Shown here one piece after another: positions 1 through 6,870 of a stretch of 54,547 nucleotides of DNA. The notes under the pieces are model-generated. The model was not told the DNA's origin. It saw only the letters and a program-made list of their open reading frames with translations, and did no database searches. The first letter of the stretch is position 1. Each line of letters begins with the position of its first letter. Position numbers and translations under genes: made by a program. The stretch is from QHXQ01 sp036389375 (GTDB lineage: Bacteria; Acidobacteriota; Blastocatellia; Pyrinomonadales; Pyrinomonadaceae), in NCBI GenBank assembly GCA_036389375.1, contig DASVQA010000193.1, forward strand, positions 1-54,547, in the 5' to 3' direction.

Positions 1-1745
1 TTCCCGGCAGGCACGCCGACAGGCGCGACAGAGACCGAGCAGCCGCCCGGATCGTCGGCATCGGCGCGGCCGAGTTGGGCTTCGGTGAGAATGATGCCGC
101 ACGCTCCGGCCCCCGGCCCCGTCGAGACAGTCACGTCCGGCGGCGCAGTGATGGTCGGCGGCGTGGTGTCGTCGTTGGTGATGGTGACGGTCTGCGTGCA
201 GGAGGCGGTGCGCCCCAGATTGTCCGTCGCCGTCCAGAGGATCGTGGTCGTGCCGACGGGGAATGGGTCGCTCAGTTGCTGGTCGTCGCTACGGTCGGCC
301 GTGACGGTCGCGCCCGCGCTTGCGGTCGGCGTGCCCGGATTAATCTGCGTCTCGCAACCCGTCGTGATGTGCTGGCTGACGTTGGCCGGGCAGCTAATGG
401 TCGGGCCGCCAGCTTCGACCACCGTGATATTGAAGCTGCATGAGCCGCCACCGAGCGAAGAGGTGGAGGTCACAACGGTCGTGCCCAAGGGGAAGAAAGA
501 GCCGGAGGGGTGACTCGTTGTCACCGTGCCGCAGTCGCCGACGGCATCGGCCGCGCCGAAGTTCACGATTGCGCCGGAGACACCGTTCTGCGTGGTGTTG
601 GCGGTCACAGTCATGTCGTTCGGACAGTCGAGCGTGCATTCCGTCGCCGTCGAGACGCCAATGACGGTGGCGAAGGCGGTCGAAGAATTATCGGCGGCGT
701 TCGTTTCGTTCGTGTCGCTGGTGACGCTCGCCGTCTCGGAGATGACGGTGTAGTTGGCGGTGCTGGCCGCAGTATCGTAGATAAAAGCGAACGTGGCGGC
801 CGCACCGACCGGGAGCGTGGCGATTGAACAGTTCGTGTCGCTGGAACAGGTGAAAGCCGGCCCCGAAAGCTGTGAACTGGAGACGAACGTGGGGGCCGTG
901 CCTGTGTTATTCAGCGTCGGGTCGCCCTCGGTCAGTTGGACGTTGTGCGCGTCGTCGGGGCCGTGGTTGGCGACGACGACCGTATAAGTAATGTGCGCGC
1001 CAGCCGCGACCACGGCCTCGCCACCCTGCGCGAACTGTAAGACCGAGAGGTTGGCGGCCGCGTTGTTCGGGTCTCTGACGGTGAAGCGGGCTTGCGCGTG
1101 CACGGAACTGTCGGCGGTCGAGATGCTGTTGACGGCCCAGCCACCGCGCCGGTCAAGCCCGTCGGCCGTTGTCGCCGTCGTGGGCAGCGTAAACGTGAAC
1201 GTGTCGGACGAGTTGAGCACGTTGTTCTGCTGCAAGATGAGGCCGCCCGTGTTGACCCAACTGATGCGCCGCAGCGCAAACAGCGAGAAGGTCGGCGCGT
1301 TTGTGACCTTGGCGCAGATGGTGTCGCCGAGATTGAAGACATCCTGCGGCGTCGTGCAGTCGGCCGCGAAAGTTTCGATGACTTCGCCGGTCGGGGGCGG
1401 CGGCGCAGGCAACATGAGCGCGGGGAACAGCGTCAACTGCGGCGGGGCGAGGCGGTTTAATTCCGGCCCGGCGGCCGTTGCGCGCCGCACCGACGGCACG
1501 CTCGCGCGCTTCGCCTCGGACACGGCTACGCCATGCCGCATGTTTGCGCCCGCGTCGGCTTGGTTGGTGCTCCGCAGCCTGCGGAGCGCGGCGGCGGAAG
1601 GCAGAGAGCAGATCGTGCAGGCGAGCGCGACGAGGACAAGTGCCCCGTAGAACGCTCCGTTGAATGAACGCTTGCTTGCGCGCGACCGGCGCGCGCGGAT
1701 TCGAGTTATGAGCGGAGGAGATATAACGGCTTTGCGGGACTTCAT
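1..1745 (-). CDS. Secreted HYR/DUF11 repeat protein (3' end beyond window)
   Basis: One frame stays open from an ATG at 1745 to the window edge (about 581 codons), so the C-terminus is missing. A Shine-Dalgarno-like GTGAGGA lies 8 bases before the ATG. A long basic N-terminus precedes a hydrophobic stretch (about residues 33-50) ending in Ala residues, which reads as a signal peptide. Residues about 228-352 resemble a DUF11 domain (LSVLQFAQGG, ITYTVVVANHGPDD, ending in an NAADNSS segment). From about 360 onward come HYR-type modules: the motifs CPNDMTV, FPLGTTVVT, CPANVSQ, FPVGTTTILWTATDN and TPPTITAPPDVTV recur. Such modules are known from secreted adhesive or cell-wall proteins. The next gene downstream in the same direction is unknown because of the edge. 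A role in surface adhesion is inference; the domain reading is firm. Confidence 0.85.
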   Translation of the reverse strand, partial: MKSRKAVISPPLITRIRARRSRASKRSFNGAFYGALVLVALACTICSLPSAAALRRLRSTNQADAGANMRHGVAVSEAKRASVPSVRRATAAGPELNRLAPPQLTLFPALMLPAPPPPTGEVIETFAADCTTPQDVFNLGDTICAKVTNAPTFSLFALRRISWVNTGGLILQQNNVLNSSDTFTFTLPTTATTADGLDRRGGWAVNSISTADSSVHAQARFTVRDPNNAAANLSVLQFAQGGEAVVAAGAHITYTVVVANHGPDDAHNVQLTEGDPTLNNTGTAPTFVSSSQLSGPAFTCSSDTNCSIATLPVGAAATFAFIYDTAASTANYTVISETASVTSDTNETNAADNSSTAFATVIGVSTATECTLDCPNDMTVTANTTQNGVSGAIVNFGAADAVGDCGTVTTSHPSGSFFPLGTTVVTSTSSLGGGSCSFNITVVEAGGPTISCPANVSQHITTGCETQINPGTPTASAGATVTADRSDDQQLSDPFPVGTTTILWTATDNLGRTASCTQTVTITNDDTTPPTITAPPDVTVSTGPGAGACGIILTEAQLGRADADDPGGCSVSVAPVGVPAG

Positions 1746-1855
1746 GGGGATTCCTCACTTTTCGGTGAACACCTGTTAACGCTTGAAGCAACGACCAGCT
1801 GAAGCTTGCGCCTCGCGTGCAGGCCGGGCCTCAGAAGTCGCTGCTTCGGCCAAGC

Positions 1856-1876
1856 GGCCGCTCAAACCGAGCGGCC
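1856..1876 (-). terminator. Hairpin downstream of the beta-helix gene
   Basis: GGCCGCTC (1856-1863) and GAGCGGCC (1869-1876) form a perfect 8-bp stem with a 5-nt loop, 113 bases past the stop of the 1989-2909 gene in its direction of transcription. There is no U-run, so it may only be an RNA 3'-end structure. Confidence 0.35.
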
Positions 1877-1988
1877 CTTGCGACTCCAGACGAGACCTAG
1901 CGGCCATCCGTCGCCCCGCCCCCGCCGCGCGCCAGCTAGCAACTTGAGCGCGGCGGGGAAGAATAAAGAAAGCGCGGGGACAGAAGGT

Positions 1989-2909
1989 TTAGGTCTGCGT
2001 TAGGTTCGGTGCTACCGGCGTGCCGTTATTAGTGTTGCCGTCAATGTAATTGTTGCCCCACGATTTGACGTTGCCGGTGATGCCATTGCTGTTGCCGTAG
2101 ATCAGATTGTCGGAGATGCGCGAGATGCCGTTCGTGGCGGCAACGCCCGTCGGGTTGTTACTGACCGAGCAGTGGAAGAGTGTGGATTCAGAGTCCGCCG
2201 CTGTATGGTTTATGCCCGCCGTCGTGTTGGTCGCAAACGTGCAGTTGCGCGCCGTCAGGCGGCTATGGGCGGCCATGTTGACGCCATTGCCGCAGCCGGA
2301 CGAGGAGACATTGTCAAACGAGGCGATAACAACCGTGCCAGCGCTGTTGATTTTGACGCCGTCGGCGACGCAGTTGCGGATCGAGACGTTGCGCAAGTAA
2401 AGCTTCGCCGCGCCGCTCGCACCTTGGGCCACGTCAACGCCGTTGCCGGTGAAGCCGTCAATGTTTGTGTTCTCGATGTAGAGGTTGCTGCCGGCGAGCC
2501 AGCGGATGCCGTTGAGGCCGGAACTTGCGCCGTTGATGTCGAGCCAGTTGAGGCGCACGGTCTTGCGCGTGTCGGCCGCGTCGGTGATGTTGACGATGAT
2601 GCCATTGGTGAGCGCGGCGAGAATCGAACCGTAGCCTTGGCCGCCGCCGCCCCCGTTAATGGTGATCGACTTTGTGATCGTCACAGCCCCGAAACCGCCC
2701 GGGTCGAGCGTGCTGATCTCGCCGTCTCTGGCGGTCTTGGAGATCGCCCCGGCGTAGGTCTTGCAGGGCGCGGTGCGGCTGCAGGGATTGGCGTCGTCGC
2801 CCACGCCGGAAACCCACGTGCGCGTCGCTTGCGCTTGCGCCAAAGAGGCGCAGGCCAGGAGAACGATGCCTAAGACCAAAGTCTGGCACATAAAGCGTAG
2901 CTTACTCAT
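1989..2909 (-). CDS. Secreted right-handed beta-helix protein
   Basis: The protein has 306 residues. The start is fixed by AAGGAG 12 bases before the ATG at 2909. It has a clear signal peptide (residues 1-27, hydrophobic LVLGIVLLACASLAQAQA), followed by a short domain with CSRTAPCKT, a pattern common at the N-terminus of secreted beta-helix proteins in this kind of genome. The rest is made of ladder-like turns such as NGIRWLAGSNLYIENTNIDG, LYLRNVSIRNC, GNGVNMAAHSRLTARNC and ISDNLIYGNSNGITG, which fit a parallel beta-helix of the pectate-lyase superfold. No catalytic residues can be assigned, so an enzyme activity on polysaccharide is only possible. It stands alone between a gap of about 240 bp and one of about 380 bp, with another secreted surface protein next to it. 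Confidence 0.85.
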   Translation of the reverse strand: MSKLRFMCQTLVLGIVLLACASLAQAQATRTWVSGVGDDANPCSRTAPCKTYAGAISKTARDGEISTLDPGGFGAVTITKSITINGGGGGQGYGSILAALTNGIIVNITDAADTRKTVRLNWLDINGASSGLNGIRWLAGSNLYIENTNIDGFTGNGVDVAQGASGAAKLYLRNVSIRNCVADGVKINSAGTVVIASFDNVSSSGCGNGVNMAAHSRLTARNCTFATNTTAGINHTAADSESTLFHCSVSNNPTGVAATNGISRISDNLIYGNSNGITGNVKSWGNNYIDGNTNNGTPVAPNLTQT

Positions 2910-3287
2910 TGATGTCTAGCTCCTTTGGGGTTTGGGGGTTGGCTGAGCAAAGGGTGGCGCTCAGGAACCGCGGTCTTCTGCTTAAGATTCGGAGAACGAT
3001 GGTACGCAAAGTCTGACTGGCGGCCCGATAGTCTTTCGGCCAAAGCTACCGGCGCTCGCGCTGCGTAGAACTAAGGTAATGCAAAGGACTCCGACTGATT
3101 GATAGCGGCATATCAAATGTGCCCATTTACGGGCGGTGTGAACAAGCCAGATTTACTTGACTCTGCCAAGGGCCAACCCTTGTTCGCTTGCCTGTGCAGT
3201 GGCAGGGGCAAGTCTTATACATAAAGTGCGGTTGGAACGCAAGCGGCGGCGAGCCATATTTTGCGGGCGGGGGCGGACGGGCAGTTT
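2910..3287. other. 378-bp gap without a gene
   Basis: This gap lies between the start of the beta-helix gene and the stop of rfbC, both on the minus strand. It holds the Shine-Dalgarno of the beta-helix gene near 2921-2926 and presumably its promoter, although no clear -35/-10 pair is visible. A small hairpin, CAAGGG-CCAA-CCCTTG, lies near 3168-3183 and could be part of the 3' end of the rfbC transcript. No credible ORF is seen. Confidence 0.6.
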
Positions 3288-3827
3288 CTAACCGGTAAAA
3301 TCAGGATACTCCCGATCACGCGCGATGATGATGCGCTCGTCGCCGTCGTTGGCCGGCCAAGTGATGCGAAAGGCCGGGTCGTCCCAACGCACGCCGTCGG
3401 CCGCCGTCGGCACATAGACTGCTGACATCTGATAGTACAACTCGGTCGCGTCGGCGAGCGTCTGGAAGCCATGCGCGAAGCCTTCAGGCACGTAGAGCAT
3501 GCGTTGATTGTCGGCGCTCAACTCGACGCTCAACCACTGTTTGTAGGTCGGTGCGTCCGGGCGCAGGTCAATGATGACATCGTAGAGCGCGCCGCGCGTG
3601 CAGCGGATGAGTTTCGCCTGCGCGTGCGGTGCGCGCTGAAAATGCATGCCGCGCAGCGTGCCCTTGCGCTTGTTGAAAGAGATGTTGCACTCGACGCAAG
3701 GGAGCTTTAGCCCCTGGGCAGCGAACTCGCGCTCCGACCACGCGCGCGCCAGGAAGCCGCGCTCGTCCGCAAAGCGTTCCGGCTCGATCAGAAACGCACC
3801 CGGCAGTTTTGTCGCAAGCAAGATCAT
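3288..3827 (-). CDS. rfbC: dTDP-4-dehydrorhamnose 3,5-epimerase
   Basis: The enzyme epimerises C3 and C5 of dTDP-4-keto-6-deoxyglucose in dTDP-L-rhamnose synthesis. The 179-residue length (from the ATG at 3827) is normal for the family. A longer reading to 3911 would run into the methyltransferase gene, so the internal ATG is chosen. Family features are visible: FLIEPERFADERGF at the N-terminus, NISFNKRKGTLRGMHFQ (the catalytic His is in RGMHFQ), KLIRCTRGALYDVIIDLR, YVPEGFAHGFQTL (cupin His) and GVRWDDPAFRITWP near the C-terminus. It follows the methyltransferase gene by 13 bases on the same strand, so the two are very likely co-transcribed. It diverges from rfbB and rfbD, which supply the other steps of the pathway. 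No rfbA is seen in the window. Confidence 0.95.
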   Translation of the reverse strand: MILLATKLPGAFLIEPERFADERGFLARAWSEREFAAQGLKLPCVECNISFNKRKGTLRGMHFQRAPHAQAKLIRCTRGALYDVIIDLRPDAPTYKQWLSVELSADNQRMLYVPEGFAHGFQTLADATELYYQMSAVYVPTAADGVRWDDPAFRITWPANDGDERIIIARDREYPDFTG

Positions 3828-3840
3828 CGTGGTGCGGCTA

Positions 3841-4575
3841 TTACTTCTCTGTGCGCTTGAGCCTGCGCCCGACTTTGCGGCGCAGGGCTGACAGGTCGCC
3901 ATGTCGCACATCGGTTAACACGCGTTGAAGCCTAGACGGGCCTTGATAGTGCGTCCGCCCGTCGTACCACTGCATCCGGCCGCCCAGCGCGACCTTTGGT
4001 TGCTCCGTCCATTCCACTGTTTCTGACCCGGCCCCGACCTTGCGAAAGACGGCCGTGCGCTCGTCAAACTCCGCGACGAGTTCCCATTGTGGCTGCTCAA
4101 CCAGAAAATCAGAGAGGATTTGACACGTCCAGACCCAAGTATCATCCACGATCATGTGCCCGCCGACTTTCAACTTGGTCGCCGTGTAGAACCAATCTAT
4201 GTACGGCGCGGGAAACCCGTGCCGCCCGTCTATCAAAACCAGATCGAGCGGCGGCAGGTCTAAAGTCGGCAAGACGAACTCAGAGCCGCCTGCAACAAAA
4301 TTAACCTGCGCGGTCGGAATGCCGCGTGCGCTGCAATAGCTTTTGATATTATCGAACTCGTAAGCAGCGGGCGTGATGCAAGTGTGTTGTGCCCCGGCGA
4401 GCGCAAAGACGATGGTTGAGATACCGCTCCCCGTCTCAAGCGTGACGGAGGATTGATCAACGGTCTCATTTAAGAAACGCAAAGCCGACTCGGTCAGCCC
4501 CATCAGGAAATTCTCACCCTGCGCGTTGACGTGTGGCGCAGGTGGGTCATTGAGTATGTCGGCGAGCGTCGCCAT
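3841..4575 (-). CDS. Class I SAM-dependent methyltransferase-like protein
   Basis: The protein has 244 residues and begins at the ATG at 4575 (TTAGGAGTTCTCAGTT just upstream gives AGGAG as ribosome site). The core looks like a Rossmann methyltransferase: LETGSGISTIVFAL resembles the SAM-binding motif I, followed by CITPAAYEFDNIKSYC and LDLVLIDGRHGFPAPYIDW, then GGHMIVDDTWVW, a pattern shared with the Methyltransf_24-like group found in polysaccharide loci. The C-terminal 60 residues are basic (RRKVGRRLKRTEK). The substrate is unknown; position directly before rfbC and opposite rfbB suggests it modifies a sugar or glycan of this locus, which is inference. Possible promoter elements lie in the divergent gap. 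Confidence 0.75.
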   Translation of the reverse strand: MATLADILNDPPAPHVNAQGENFLMGLTESALRFLNETVDQSSVTLETGSGISTIVFALAGAQHTCITPAAYEFDNIKSYCSARGIPTAQVNFVAGGSEFVLPTLDLPPLDLVLIDGRHGFPAPYIDWFYTATKLKVGGHMIVDDTWVWTCQILSDFLVEQPQWELVAEFDERTAVFRKVGAGSETVEWTEQPKVALGGRMQWYDGRTHYQGPSRLQRVLTDVRHGDLSALRRKVGRRLKRTEK

Positions 4576-4600
4576 AACTGAGAACTCCTAATCGTTAGTT

Positions 4601-4653
4601 TTGGGCTGCTCATTGTGCGGCTCAGATCGGGTTGAGTCAAGAGAGCAGCCCAA
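4601..4653. repeat. 10-bp inverted repeat flanking a divergent promoter
   Basis: TTGGGCTGCT (4601-4610) and AGCAGCCCAA (4644-4653) are perfect reverse complements separated by 33 bases. They bracket the predicted minus-strand promoter (4612-4640) of the methyltransferase-rfbC pair. This could be an operator with half-sites on both sides of the promoter, or a hairpin in a leader RNA if transcription starts further upstream. Confidence 0.5.
4612..4640 (-). promoter_or_regulatory. Predicted promoter for methyltransferase-rfbC
   Basis: On the minus strand a TTGACT box (4640-4635) is followed 17 bases later by CACAAT (4617-4612). The start codon of the methyltransferase lies 37 bases further on. 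It is a reasonable sigma-70-type pair but not a perfect one. Confidence 0.45.
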
Positions 4654-4666
4654 GCGCAGCGCTTGT

Positions 4667-4696
4667 TTGACACGCTCAATTGCGCGCACCTATACT
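4667..4696 (+). promoter_or_regulatory. Predicted sigma-70 promoter for rfbB-rfbD
   Basis: A consensus TTGACA (4667-4672) and TATACT (4691-4696) are separated by 18 bases, and the rfbB ATG follows 73 bases after the -10 box. It is one of the two best-matching promoters in the window. The rfbB start itself has no strong Shine-Dalgarno. Confidence 0.7.
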
Positions 4697-4768
4697 CCGC
4701 CCTTAATTCGACCAACACTTTCAGCAACCCGGACGCAAGCCGCCTTGCAGTTGTAAACGCTTAAATTC

Positions 4769-5794
4769 ATGCGCACACTCTTTGTGACCGGCGGCGCAGG
4801 CTTTATCGGCTCTGCCTTCATCCACCTTGCGCTCGCCGCGCGCCCAGACTATCGCATCGTCAACTTCGATGCGCTCACCTACGCCGGCAATCCCGACAAC
4901 CTGACCGGGCTCGACCCCACGCGCCACCGCTTCGTGCGCGGCGACATCGCCAACCGGGCCGAGGTGTTAGCGGCCCTTGAGCAAGACACGGACGCGATCA
5001 TCAACTTTGCCGCCGAGTCGCACGTTGATCGCAGCATCGCCTCGGCGGACGAGTTCCTGCGCACCAACGTCATCGGCACGCAAGTGCTGCTGGACGCTGC
5101 GCGCGCGCGCAACGTGCGCCGCTTCCTGCATATTTCGACGGATGAGGTGCTCGGCAGTCTCGCGGCAGACGAGCACGCCCGCTTCACCGAAGCTAGTCCT
5201 TATGCGCCGAACAGTCCTTATGCCGCCTCGAAAGCGGCGGCCGAGCATCTGGTGCGCGCCGCGCATCACACACACGGACTCGACACCGTCACCACGCGCT
5301 GCGGCAACAACTACGGCCCGCGCCAGTTTCCCGAAAAGCTGATCCCACTCTGCATCGCCAACGCGCTCGCGGATGAACCGCTGCCCGTCTATGGCGACGG
5401 GCTGCACGTGCGCGACTGGATTTACGTGGACGATCATTGCCGCGCGCTCCTGCTCGCTCTGGAAAAAGGGCAAGCGGGTGCAATCTACAACATCGGCGCG
5501 CGCAACGAGCGGCGCAATCTCGAAGTCGTCGAACATCTCCTGCGCGCGCTCGGCAAGCCGCCGACTTTGATCCGCCATGTCAAAGATCGGCCCGGTCATG
5601 ATCGCCGCTACGCGATTGATCCAACAAAGGCGGAGACAGCGTTGGGCTGGCTACCCGTCGAGACTTGGGCGAGCGGTTTGCAAAAGACGATTCAGTGGTA
5701 CGCCGACAATTCCGCGTGGCTTGCGCGGGCGCGTTCGGGCGCATATCGCGCATACTACACGCAGCAGTACGGCACGGAGGTCGGCGCGCGTTGA
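4769..5794 (+). CDS. rfbB: dTDP-glucose 4,6-dehydratase
   Basis: The 341-residue extended SDR enzyme makes dTDP-4-keto-6-deoxyglucose, the second step of dTDP-L-rhamnose synthesis. The NAD-binding motif is TGGAGFIG (residues 7-14). The catalytic Thr-Asp-Glu triad lies in HISTDEVLGSL and the Tyr/Lys pair in SPYAASKAAAEH. RCGNNYGPRQFPEKLIP, VYGDGLHVRDWIYVDDHC and RPGHDRRYAID are typical of RmlB. One oddity: the family usually reads DEVYG after the triad, here DEVLG. Its stop overlaps the TTG start of rfbD by four bases, so the two are translationally coupled. The gene diverges from the methyltransferase-rfbC pair. Confidence 0.96.
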   Translation: MRTLFVTGGAGFIGSAFIHLALAARPDYRIVNFDALTYAGNPDNLTGLDPTRHRFVRGDIANRAEVLAALEQDTDAIINFAAESHVDRSIASADEFLRTNVIGTQVLLDAARARNVRRFLHISTDEVLGSLAADEHARFTEASPYAPNSPYAASKAAAEHLVRAAHHTHGLDTVTTRCGNNYGPRQFPEKLIPLCIANALADEPLPVYGDGLHVRDWIYVDDHCRALLLALEKGQAGAIYNIGARNERRNLEVVEHLLRALGKPPTLIRHVKDRPGHDRRYAIDPTKAETALGWLPVETWASGLQKTIQWYADNSAWLARARSGAYRAYYTQQYGTEVGAR

Positions 5795-6672
5795 AGGTCT
5801 TGGTCACAGGTGCGGGCGGGCTGGTCGGGCGCGCCGTCGTCGCACATTGCGCGGCGCAGGGCGACAAAGTGTCGGCGCACGACCGCGCGAGTTTAGAGAT
5901 CACGCGCGCGCCGGAGGTGCACGCCGTCTTTGAACGCGCGCGCCCTGACACCGTGATCAACTGCGCCGCGTGGACGGATGTGGACGGCTGCGAGTTAGAC
6001 CCGGAGCGCGCGCTCGCCGTCAACGCCTATGCTGTCGAAACGCTCGCGCACGCCTGCCGACAGGCGGGGGCGTCTTTCGTCACCATCTCGACCGACTACG
6101 TCTTTGCCGGTGACAAAGACGGCTTCTACACGCAGCGCGACGACCCCGAACCGCAGAGCGCGTATGGCATCTCGAAGCTCAAGGGCGAGTGGCTGGCGCG
6201 CATCGCCTCGGCGCGCACCGTCGTCGTGCGCACGGGCTGGGTCTTCGGGCGCGGCGGGCGCAACTTTCTAGCGACCGCGCTCGAACGCGCGCGGCGCGGC
6301 GAACAACTCCGCGCCATCGGCGACGCCTACGGCACGCCGACCTACGCGCCGCACCTTGCTGCGCGGCTACGCGAATTGGCCGCACTTGATCTGCCCGGCC
6401 TCTATCACGTCACGGGGGGCGGCGACGGAACGAGTTATGCCGGTTTTGCGCGCGCGGCCGTTTCGCTTGCAGGCGCGCCCGGCGCGACGGTCGTAGAAGT
6501 CTCGATGGACACGCTCGCGCGGCCTGCGCCGCGCCCGCGCAATTCGCGCCTGCGCTGTCTGCTGAGCGCCGCCGCTGGCCTCGCGCCCCTGCCCGACTGG
6601 CAGACGGCGCTCGCTGAATTTGCGGCCGAAGAGTTGCGCGCCCGCGCAGCCGCCGACGAGCGCCCAGATTAA
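5791..6672 (+). CDS. rfbD: dTDP-4-dehydrorhamnose reductase
   Basis: The enzyme reduces dTDP-4-keto-L-rhamnose to dTDP-L-rhamnose. The frame is open further upstream inside rfbB, but homology begins at LKVLVTGAGGLVG, and its first codon is a TTG at 5791 within the TTGA that also forms the rfbB stop. This gives 293 residues, the usual length. Motifs: TGAGGLVGRAV for NAD(P) binding, INCAAWTDVDGCE, ISTDYVFAGDKDGFY, YGISKLKGEW with the catalytic Tyr and Lys, RTGWVFGRGGRNF, and RPRNSRL near the C-terminus. It is the last gene of the rfbBD unit; about 200 bases separate it from the Wzc-type gene. Confidence 0.94.
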   Translation: MKVLVTGAGGLVGRAVVAHCAAQGDKVSAHDRASLEITRAPEVHAVFERARPDTVINCAAWTDVDGCELDPERALAVNAYAVETLAHACRQAGASFVTISTDYVFAGDKDGFYTQRDDPEPQSAYGISKLKGEWLARIASARTVVVRTGWVFGRGGRNFLATALERARRGEQLRAIGDAYGTPTYAPHLAARLRELAALDLPGLYHVTGGGDGTSYAGFARAAVSLAGAPGATVVEVSMDTLARPAPRPRNSRLRCLLSAAAGLAPLPDWQTALAEFAAEELRARAAADERPD

Positions 6673-6870
6673 TCACGAAGCAGACGAAATTACACAGTCG
6701 CCGCCCGGGCAACCGTGGCCCGGCTGGTTGCGGGCTGCCCCGGCGTGGCGGCCGGGTTAATTCTGACGGCGACCGGCTTTCAGCATTTCCCGTAATCTCT
6801 GCTATTATTCGGGGCTGCTGTTCCCGGCCGGTTACGCGTTCGCCAGATTTAGAAGTAAGGTTTAAAGAAG

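Noticed and set aside
75..1650. Several plus-strand frames in the first 1.7 kb
   Set aside because: They are antisense to one continuous minus-strand HYR/DUF11 coding frame that runs from 1745 to the edge.
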